Shown in pieces: positions 1-6,533 of a stretch of DNA of 29,493 nt. The notes below the pieces were generated by a model. That model made no database searches, was not told the DNA's origin, and saw only the letters and a program-made list of their open reading frames with translations. A program made the translations under genes and the position numbers. This stretch comes from Methylococcales bacterium (GTDB taxonomy: Bacteria > Pseudomonadota > Gammaproteobacteria > Methylococcales > Methylomonadaceae): the NCBI GenBank assembly GCA_023144875.1, contig JAGLEW010000122.1, positions 1 to 29,493 of the forward strand. The letters are read 5' to 3'. Positions within the stretch are counted from its first letter, which is position 1; each line of letters begins with the position of its first letter.

Positions 1-219
1 GCTTGGACGATTCCGATCAATGCGACTGCGCCTCAAGCGGCAGGGGTAATTCATACCGATTTTGAAAAAGGTTTTATCCGCGCTGAAATTGTGTCTTATC
101 AAGATTTTATTGACAACAAAGGCGAGCAAGGGGCAAAAGATGTGGGCAAATGGCGTTTAGAAGGTAAGGACTATCCCGTTCAAGATGGTGATGTGGTGCA
201 TTTTCGATTTAATGTTTGA
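1..219 (+). CDS. ychF: Ribosome-binding ATPase YchF, C-terminal fragment
   Basis: The reading frame is open from the first base to TGA at 217-219 and gives the last 72 residues of YchF, an Obg-family P-loop ATPase that binds ribosomes and is linked to translation and oxidative-stress control. What is visible is the C-terminal TGS domain, with the family signatures AAGVIHTDFEKGFIRAE, KGEQGAK and the terminal EGKDYPVQDGDVVHFRFNV, which match E. coli YchF almost residue for residue from memory. The nucleotide-binding G motifs lie outside the window. The stop codon overlaps the -35 box of the promoter assigned to the next tRNA gene. Identity is very secure; only the missing 5' end is unknown. Confidence 0.95.
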   Translation, partial: AWTIPINATAPQAAGVIHTDFEKGFIRAEIVSYQDFIDNKGEQGAKDVGKWRLEGKDYPVQDGDVVHFRFNV

Positions 220-245
220 CAAAGGCTGAGGGGAGTCACTACAAT
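216..245 (+). promoter_or_regulatory. Sigma-70 type promoter for tRNA-Met (and probably serS)
   Basis: TTGACA at 216-221, a perfect -35 box, is followed after 18 bases by TACAAT at 240-245, five of six -10 bases. Transcription would begin near 252, about 18 bases before the mature tRNA 5' end at 270. The -35 box contains the TGA stop of ychF. No terminator is visible between the tRNA and serS, so the same promoter may also serve serS. Confidence 0.7.
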
Positions 246-269
246 ACTTGCTCTTAAATCTAAGAGTAT

Positions 270-347
270 GGCGATATAGCTCAGTTCGGTTAGAGCGCGG
301 GATTCATAACCCCGAGGTCCCAGGTTCGATCCCCGGTATCGCCACCA
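270..347 (+). tRNA. tRNA-Met (anticodon CAU)
   Basis: A full cloverleaf can be drawn. The acceptor stem GGCGATA (270-276) pairs with TATCGCC (337-343), followed by discriminator A344 and an encoded CCA at 345-347. The D arm uses GCTC/GAGC. The anticodon loop TTCATAA (303-309) carries CAT at 305-307. The T arm holds GGTTCGATCC. The lowest anticodon-stem pair (A302/C310) is a mismatch. CAU could be elongator Met, initiator Met or lysidine-modified Ile; the paired acceptor end argues against the initiator, and overall sequence favours elongator Met. It lies 65 bases upstream of serS on the same strand. Confidence 0.93.
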
Positions 348-412
348 TCAATATATCCTCTGTTATCACGCATTTAAATGCGCTAATCTTCAACGCCCCC
401 CAAGGATTCTCT

Positions 413-1687
413 ATGTTAGACCCGCATATATTTAGAAATAATATTGATTTCATTAAAACGGAATTAGCACGTCGGAATTTTGCGTTTGATGTGGATGCTT
501 ATCAATCATTGGAAAATCAGCGTAAAGCCATTCAGGTGACGACTCAAAAATTACAAAATGAACGCAATGTTGGTTCTAAAAAAATTGGACAAGCAAAAGC
601 CAAGGGTGAGGATATCAAGCCTTTATTGGCTAACATTGAAAACTTAGGCGTACAGCTTAAAGACTCTGAAATTGAACTCAACCAAATTCAACAACAAATA
701 GCGTTCATTTTAGAAGGCATTCCCAACTTATTAGATGAAAGCGTTCCTGATGGTAAATCTGAAGCCGATAACATCGAACTAAGTCGCTGGGGAAACGTAC
801 CTGAGTTTGATTTTGAAGCCAAAGATCATGTGGATTTAGGTGAAAATTTAAAAGGCATGAGTTTTGAATTAGGGGCAAAGATTGCCAGTGCGCGTTTTGT
901 GGTTTTAACGGGAAAATTAGCCCAACTACAACGGGCTTTGATTCAATTTATGCTGGATACGCATACCCAAGAACATGGCTATAACGAAACTTATGTGCCT
1001 TTTTTAGTGAATGCGGAAAGTCTACGTGGCACAGGACAATTGCCTAAATTTGAAGACGATTTATTTAAAGCGCGTGAAGACTCGGCGTTATATTTAATCC
1101 CCACCGCTGAAGTCCCTGTGACCAATATGGTTCGTGATACGATTATTGACGCGAAAGAACTTCCGTTAAAATATACCTGTCATTCACCGTGTTTTCGCAG
1201 TGAAGCGGGCGCGTATGGTCGGGATGTTCGTGGCATGATTCGGCAACATCAGTTTGAAAAAGTTGAACTGGTGCAAATTGTTAAACCATCCGAGGCTGAA
1301 AAAGCCCATGAGCAACTTACCACTGATGCCGAAGTTATTTTACAAAAATTAAAATTACCGTATCGTAAAGTTTTATTATGTGCGGGTGATACAGGGTTTT
1401 CAGCGGCTAAAACCTATGACCTTGAAGTGTGGTTACCTGGGCAAAAAGCCTATAGAGAAATTTCCTCCTGCAGTCTGTTTAACGATTTTCAAGCACGACG
1501 GTTGCAAGCACGGTGGCGCAATCCTGAAACAGGAAAACCTGAATTAGTTCATACGGTGAACGGCTCAGGTTTAGCGGCAGGTCGAACGTTAATTGCGATT
1601 ATGGAAAACTATCAAGATGCGCACGGTCGAGTTCATATTCCAGAGGCTTTATTGCCTTATATGGGAAAAACAACGGTGATTGAATAA
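413..1687 (+). CDS. serS: Serine--tRNA ligase
   Basis: SerRS is a class II aminoacyl-tRNA synthetase that charges tRNA-Ser (and tRNA-Sec) in the cytoplasm. The 424-residue product is the usual length. The first ~110 residues are the charged, helical tRNA-binding arm. The catalytic core follows, with motif 2 around TCHSPCFRSEAGAYGRD and motif 3 around NGSGLAAGRTLIAIMENYQ; the family-typical PTAEVPVTN is also present. The start is ATG at 413 (MLDPHIFRNN), preceded by AAGGA at 402-406. The frame stays open further upstream through the tRNA gene, but that extension is not coding. The tRNA-Met gene lies just upstream with no terminator between. Nothing looks damaged. Confidence 0.96.
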   Translation: MLDPHIFRNNIDFIKTELARRNFAFDVDAYQSLENQRKAIQVTTQKLQNERNVGSKKIGQAKAKGEDIKPLLANIENLGVQLKDSEIELNQIQQQIAFILEGIPNLLDESVPDGKSEADNIELSRWGNVPEFDFEAKDHVDLGENLKGMSFELGAKIASARFVVLTGKLAQLQRALIQFMLDTHTQEHGYNETYVPFLVNAESLRGTGQLPKFEDDLFKAREDSALYLIPTAEVPVTNMVRDTIIDAKELPLKYTCHSPCFRSEAGAYGRDVRGMIRQHQFEKVELVQIVKPSEAEKAHEQLTTDAEVILQKLKLPYRKVLLCAGDTGFSAAKTYDLEVWLPGQKAYREISSCSLFNDFQARRLQARWRNPETGKPELVHTVNGSGLAAGRTLIAIMENYQDAHGRVHIPEALLPYMGKTTVIE

Positions 1688-1798
1688 AAAGGGGCTTTAT
1701 TATCGCACTCGTATGAGACTATGATAACCTGTATGCCTTTGATTCAGCGTATTACCTGTTTTTTATTTTTTTAAAAATAAGCCGAGACTTTTAATATC

Positions 1799-2785
1799 AT
1801 GATTAATCTGAAAGCCATTCCAGAAATTTGGCGGCCTAAAGCATCGCGCTATATGACTTTATTGGTTAAGGCGTTTAAAAATACAGGCGTTACCAACCCT
1901 TTGGTATTTGCGTATGCGTGTGCGTCGATTACGCATGAGTCGAGTTGGGATACTAAAATTGAAAATACCCACGATACAGCCGCTGATACTCAGTGGTCGG
2001 GTAAAGGGCTGGCACAAGTAACGTTAGAAAGTAATTATCAAAAAATTACTGATTTAACGGGGATTGATTTCATGAATCATCCTGAATACATGTTTATTGC
2101 TTATTATTCTTTGCGTGCAAAAGCGGCGCATTTTGTGATTCATGGCATGGTGCCTTTGATTGAAGCGGGGCAATTTGAAGCGGCGGCGGGCATTTATAAC
2201 GCGGGTAAACCCGATTATCGTTCCAACTATACCAAAAACGTAGCCAATTCCACCTTACAATGGATTAGGGTTTTTTCGTCTGACAAAAAACTAAATCATT
2301 CGACCTCTTATGGGTATACCAAACCTAAAAGTACCCCTTTTAAACCAAAGGCAGGTTATAAGTCATCTACTCGCTCTAATCCGCTTCCGAACTACGATAA
2401 ACTACGAAAACGACAAGTTGCGACAACTACACGACGCTATGGAGAATTACCTCGGCTTCACATGCCCGCACCACGCTATATATCTGCGCCGCAATATAAA
2501 TCGGGTATGCCTTATGTTCCTGCACGTTATGTCTATGCAAAACCATTGCGAGGCAACGCCCCCATCTTAAAAAAATCGCCCCGTTATACACCTAGTTCAC
2601 CAAAATCCTATATAACAAAGGGCAAGCGTACATCGACTAAAAGCTATTTTGTGCAAAAAGGAGATAGTCTATATTCCATTGCGTCACAGTTTGGAACTTC
2701 ATACCGAACCTTATTAAGTAACAATAGGCAGATCACTGATCCGAGTAATATTCATGTGGGTGATATGATTAAAATCCCACGCTAG
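1799..2785 (+). CDS. GH19-like lysozyme/endolysin with C-terminal LysM domain
   Basis: This 328-residue protein is probably a peptidoglycan (or chitin) hydrolase. Residues 1-160 resemble the GH19 chitinase/endolysin fold: ITHESSW carries the likely catalytic Glu47, and GKGLAQVTLESNY at 68-80 matches the family's GRGLIQLTGRxNY segment. Residues ~165-280 are a basic linker rich in Tyr, Pro, Lys and Arg. Residues 282-328 are a LysM peptidoglycan-binding module (VQKGDSLYSIA...NIHVGDMIKIPR). No signal peptide or membrane segment is visible, and there is no holin or phage gene nearby, so how it would reach the wall is unclear. The ribosome-binding site before ATG 1799 is weak. Domain calls rest on motif recall; GH19 is fairly sure, the exact substrate is not. 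Confidence 0.75.
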   Translation: MINLKAIPEIWRPKASRYMTLLVKAFKNTGVTNPLVFAYACASITHESSWDTKIENTHDTAADTQWSGKGLAQVTLESNYQKITDLTGIDFMNHPEYMFIAYYSLRAKAAHFVIHGMVPLIEAGQFEAAAGIYNAGKPDYRSNYTKNVANSTLQWIRVFSSDKKLNHSTSYGYTKPKSTPFKPKAGYKSSTRSNPLPNYDKLRKRQVATTTRRYGELPRLHMPAPRYISAPQYKSGMPYVPARYVYAKPLRGNAPILKKSPRYTPSSPKSYITKGKRTSTKSYFVQKGDSLYSIASQFGTSYRTLLSNNRQITDPSNIHVGDMIKIPR

Positions 2786-2800
2786 CCTATTATTGAATTA

Positions 2801-3166
2801 ATGTGTGTGTTGTTAAAAGCAAGATTAAGTGTCTTATTATTAACGAGTTGCCTTTTTATAGTGGCTTGTATAAATACTGAAAAACCGTTGCTTATAAATA
2901 AAGCAGTGGCTAAAAAAATACTATTTAGCCGTAATAAAGGCAATTGTTTGGCATGTCATGTGATTGCTGAAGGTAAATTAGCGGGCAACATAGGGCCTGA
3001 ATTAAAAAATATTTCTCATAAATTTAAAAATAAAAAGCAGTTACGCCAATTTATTTGGAATGCGAGTACGTTTAACCCTAAGACTGCGATGCCCCCCTTT
3101 GGTAAAAATAAAATCTTAAGTGCGGAAGAAATTGATTTAATTGTCAACTATTTATGGAAAATATAG
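2801..3166 (+). CDS. soxX: SoxX-like c-type cytochrome lipoprotein
   Basis: A 121-residue single-heme cytochrome c. Residues 1-23 form a lipoprotein signal ending in a lipobox, FIVAC (lipidated Cys23). The heme attachment site is C49-L-A-C52-H53 and the distal ligand is Met97 in TAMPPFG. The order NCLACH, GNIGPEL, RQFIWNAST, NPKTAMPPFG, LSAEEIDLIVNYLW follows SoxX, the small subunit of the SoxAX c-type cytochrome that binds thiosulfate to SoxY in the periplasm. No soxA, soxYZ or soxB is in the window, and classical SoxX is a soluble periplasmic protein, so the role here may differ. It starts 15 bases after the GH19/LysM gene on the same strand. Confidence 0.75.
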   Translation: MCVLLKARLSVLLLTSCLFIVACINTEKPLLINKAVAKKILFSRNKGNCLACHVIAEGKLAGNIGPELKNISHKFKNKKQLRQFIWNASTFNPKTAMPPFGKNKILSAEEIDLIVNYLWKI

Positions 3167-3200
3167 ACGCATGATGAGTATGTCTATCAATGAGGTTACG

Positions 3201-4601
3201 TTAGTTATCATTAACGCCGCGATCAGGGCTAACCCACACCGCTTTTTTACCTTTTTCTTTGAAGAAAGCTTTTGGTAAGCCAATACAGGTAACCAGTGCA
3301 TTTAGAACCCAATAAATGATAGGGTACCAAATGACCCAAAAATAATATTTAAAAATATTTTTTTCGTAATGAGAGTCAATAATTAAACTAACGGCAAATT
3401 GAAATAAACAGGTTACGCCTAATAATACGCCACTCCAACCGGGTAACAGTGTGGGTACAATCAGTTGTCTGGGCATTTCTATAAAGTTGCCGAGTACCCA
3501 TAAAATAAAGGTAAAGAGAATAGAGAAGGACCATATAATACTCACCATATATTCAATATAAACAGGCCACATGCGTCGTGATACCCACGTAGTGAGTTGT
3601 CCCATGTATTTAATCATCACTTCTGCGCCGCCTTGCGCCCAACGTAAACGCTGATAAAACAACCCTGTTAAGGTTTCAGGCATTAAAATCCAACAAAGTG
3701 CATGCGGCTCAAAGCGTATTTGCCAATGATCGAGTTGCAATTTCCAACTAATATCAATGTCTTCAGTAATCATATCGTTTGACCAATAGCCTACCTTATG
3801 TAAAGCGGACTTTCGAAACCCTACAATAACCCCTGAAACGGTAAAAATACGTCCATAAACCCGTTGCGCTCGTTTAATTAACCCGATAATCGCTGAAAAT
3901 TCACATACTTGAATGCGACCTAATAAAGTGCTACGAGTACGAATTCTAGGGTTTCCTGTGACTGCGGCGACTCTAGGACCTGTCACAAAATGGTGCATCA
4001 TCCACGTAACTGCGCTTGAGGCCAATAAAGCATCGGCATCAATACAAATTAAAAACTCATGCTTAGAGGCTAAAGACGCCACATAAAGCCCTGTTGCTTT
4101 TCCTTGATTATCTTCTAAATTTACCACGCGTAAATGTGGGTATTCTTCGGCTAATTTTAATAAAATTTCTAAGGTATTATCCGTGCTGGCATCATTGATG
4201 GCGATAATTTCGTATTTAGGGTAATCAAGTTTTTCCAGATAGCGAATGGTCTCTTCAATACAATCCGATTCATTATGGCAAGGGATTAAAATAGAAACAG
4301 GTGGGTACTCATCTAAAATGGGGACAAGAGTTTCACCATTGCCAGTATCACGTTCCCAATGAAAATAATAAATTAAAGCGCCTAGCATCCATATATAAGC
4401 CATCACTAATGGGTAAAAAAATGAAAAGCTAAAAATAAACCCGATGATCGCTCCCCAAAAATCTGAGGAGCCTAAAAAAATAAAAAAAGTATCAATGTCG
4501 GATTGTAATTGCGTATACATGTGCGAATAAAAATCTTTATCGCCTAATGTTGCTAACAATCGATTAAATTGTGTGTTTATAAATTCCATGTCCATAGTCA
4601 T
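3201..4601 (-). CDS. pgaC: Poly-beta-1,6-N-acetyl-D-glucosamine synthase PgaC
   Basis: PgaC is an inner-membrane family 2 glycosyltransferase that polymerises UDP-GlcNAc into poly-beta-1,6-GlcNAc, a biofilm adhesin. The 466-residue protein has a transmembrane segment at ~51-80, a cytoplasmic GT-A domain at ~100-335, and several C-terminal transmembrane helices. Key motifs are IDADA (Asp188, Asp190), ITED (279-281) and QRLRW (317-321). It is slightly longer than E. coli PgaC because of extra residues at the N-terminus. Its ATG follows the pgaB stop directly (TAAATG), with GGGAG just upstream, so translation is likely coupled. It is the last gene of the operon; the partner subunit PgaD, needed in E. 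coli for activity and c-di-GMP control, is not encoded here. Confidence 0.93.
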   Translation of the reverse strand: MTMDMEFINTQFNRLLATLGDKDFYSHMYTQLQSDIDTFFIFLGSSDFWGAIIGFIFSFSFFYPLVMAYIWMLGALIYYFHWERDTGNGETLVPILDEYPPVSILIPCHNESDCIEETIRYLEKLDYPKYEIIAINDASTDNTLEILLKLAEEYPHLRVVNLEDNQGKATGLYVASLASKHEFLICIDADALLASSAVTWMMHHFVTGPRVAAVTGNPRIRTRSTLLGRIQVCEFSAIIGLIKRAQRVYGRIFTVSGVIVGFRKSALHKVGYWSNDMITEDIDISWKLQLDHWQIRFEPHALCWILMPETLTGLFYQRLRWAQGGAEVMIKYMGQLTTWVSRRMWPVYIEYMVSIIWSFSILFTFILWVLGNFIEMPRQLIVPTLLPGWSGVLLGVTCLFQFAVSLIIDSHYEKNIFKYYFWVIWYPIIYWVLNALVTCIGLPKAFFKEKGKKAVWVSPDRGVNDN

Positions 4602-6533
4602 TTAACTCCCATAAGGCGCTGTTTCAAGTGATAGAGTCCGCTTTAGCATCTGTAAATCAGGCTTGTTTTGAAGAAAATCATCAGGGTAATAGCCAAATTG
4701 AATCGCCCCTTTTCGCATTAATAAACGCATTTGTTTTTCAAGCACTTCATCTGGAATTTTTTGAGAATTACGCCAATCAACCGCTTGTAATTCAAAAATT
4801 GTCTTTTTAAGCGCGTCAGGATGGGTTTTAACGATATCCACTAAAGTGGAAAGCCATTGCTGTGGGTTGTCTGATTTTTCCATGTAGGGCATTGCCATAA
4901 CCGCTGTATAATCATAGTGTTGTAAAAACTTCTCAAAGGACTGCGCAAACCATTCTTCACTTTTTGGTCGAAGCACTGGTTCGGCATAAATATTACGGGC
5001 GGTTTTAATTTCAGGGCGATATAAACGTACTTTATCGGCTAAAAAATGGGTAAATTTAATTAAAGCATCGGTTTTTAATTGCGCCCAACGCATTCTTTGT
5101 TCAGGGTCGTTAAATAACACCTTAAAATCAGGTAATGTGCGCATTTTTGCGTAGAGTTGGGCAAAACTTCCTGCATCTTCATAATCGGTTAACAGGGCAT
5201 CATCGTGAAATAATATCCCATCAAAGTTAGCGTACTTTCCAAGATCTTCATACACTTCACCGATAATGGTTTTTACTTCTGGATTGAAAAAAGATAAACG
5301 GTGATAGTTATGGGTTGAGTCTTGAGCTTTGCCGTCTTGCCATGTTTTTACCCGCCATTCAGAAGGAATATCTTTAAAGTCGAAGGCAGTGACAGGTAAC
5401 CATGCGTAAACCGTCGTTCCTGCACGGGTTTCTAATTGCCATGCGACACGATTAAATAAATCAGCGCGCATCGGTAAATGACGATTAGGGAAATACAAGG
5501 CATCGGCATTACCATCAGCATCTGGATCTGCAAAGGCTTGCAAATAGACGGTATTAATTTTCATGGCTTTAATTCGATCTAATAGACGATCAAGATTTCG
5601 AACCATTTGTGCATTGTCATCATCATAAATATAATCAAGATCAATATGAGCAACTCGACGTATTTCATGATCGTCATAAGGTTGGCGCATAAAATCACCA
5701 AAGGTCTTAATCGATGGGTTTCCTGAAATTAAATAGCGGTGCAGTTCTGATAAGTTGGTTTGATGATTTTTTTTGTAATCATTTAAAATAAAAGTAATCG
5801 GCATGCCTAAGTCGGCGGCGATTTTTTGTGTGACTTGACTAAAAGCACCATACGGCCACACCATAATACGAGGGCGTTTTTGTGTTTGCTGAAATATAAT
5901 ATCGGCATTACGACTTAAATCTTGTTGAATACGTTGCTGATAATCCATGTCGGTTTCATATTCATGGGTATCTGGACTATAAACGCGTGTCACCATCGCT
6001 GGCTGACTGTTATTTTGTGGGTTTCCGATAACCCCATGATGCAATCCATGACTGTGGGCGGCCATTTCTATTAAACCAGAATTGCTCATTTCTCGGATTT
6101 GATCCCAGCTTAAAAAATCCGCCCGATCTTTAAAGCCTCTGCCGTAAGGAATTTTACCGCCTTCAGGGACATCCAGCCATTTAGTCACTAAGGCAAAGAC
6201 CGCAGGGTAATTAAATAACTTCAATAATGGAAAAATACGGGTATAAAAGCTGACATAGCCATCATCAAAGGTTAATAAAACCGCTTTAGGGGGAAGTTTT
6301 TGCCGACCTTCTTTGGCATCAATGACTTGTTGCATACTAACGACTTGGTAGCCGTGTTCTTTAAGCCATGCAAATTGATTGGCTAAATTTTTACTGCTGA
6401 CGGCTCCTTGGTCATGATCTAGATGACCTGCCACATCATCTCTGACATCGTGATAGCAAAGGGTAATTAATTCATTTGCTGAGGCTAAAGAGCTGATAAG
6501 CAAAAATAAAATAAGACTGATTAAACGTAACAT
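4602..6533 (-). CDS. pgaB: Poly-beta-1,6-GlcNAc N-deacetylase PgaB
   Basis: PgaB partly de-N-acetylates the polymer in the periplasm so that it can be exported. The 643-residue protein has a signal peptide (~1-19, ending ASAN), an N-terminal polysaccharide deacetylase (NodB) domain at ~20-290, and a C-terminal glycoside-hydrolase-like domain at ~300-630, as in E. coli PgaB. Catalytic and metal residues are in place: TFDDGY with Asp90 and Asp91, and HSHGLH with His160 and His165. MVWPYGAFS is a further NodB motif. Unlike E. coli PgaB I see no lipobox cysteine, so it appears to be a soluble or processed periplasmic protein. Both neighbours abut it with TAAATG junctions; GGAG lies before its ATG. 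Confidence 0.93.
   Translation of the reverse strand: MLRLISLILFLLISSLASANELITLCYHDVRDDVAGHLDHDQGAVSSKNLANQFAWLKEHGYQVVSMQQVIDAKEGRQKLPPKAVLLTFDDGYVSFYTRIFPLLKLFNYPAVFALVTKWLDVPEGGKIPYGRGFKDRADFLSWDQIREMSNSGLIEMAAHSHGLHHGVIGNPQNNSQPAMVTRVYSPDTHEYETDMDYQQRIQQDLSRNADIIFQQTQKRPRIMVWPYGAFSQVTQKIAADLGMPITFILNDYKKNHQTNLSELHRYLISGNPSIKTFGDFMRQPYDDHEIRRVAHIDLDYIYDDDNAQMVRNLDRLLDRIKAMKINTVYLQAFADPDADGNADALYFPNRHLPMRADLFNRVAWQLETRAGTTVYAWLPVTAFDFKDIPSEWRVKTWQDGKAQDSTHNYHRLSFFNPEVKTIIGEVYEDLGKYANFDGILFHDDALLTDYEDAGSFAQLYAKMRTLPDFKVLFNDPEQRMRWAQLKTDALIKFTHFLADKVRLYRPEIKTARNIYAEPVLRPKSEEWFAQSFEKFLQHYDYTAVMAMPYMEKSDNPQQWLSTLVDIVKTHPDALKKTIFELQAVDWRNSQKIPDEVLEKQMRLLMRKGAIQFGYYPDDFLQNKPDLQMLKRTLSLETAPYGS

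Noticed and set aside
248..412. In-frame upstream extension of serS through the tRNA gene (TTG 248)
   Set aside because: It would translate the tRNA; the conserved SerRS N-terminus and the AAGGA site fix the start at 413.
2310..2570. 86-residue alternative frame inside the GH19/LysM gene
   Set aside because: It lies wholly within the linker-coding part of the real gene and shows no domain.
3163..3187. Bulged hairpin ATAGAC/GTCTAT between soxX and pgaC
   Set aside because: Weak stem with no U run on either strand; not enough to call a terminator.
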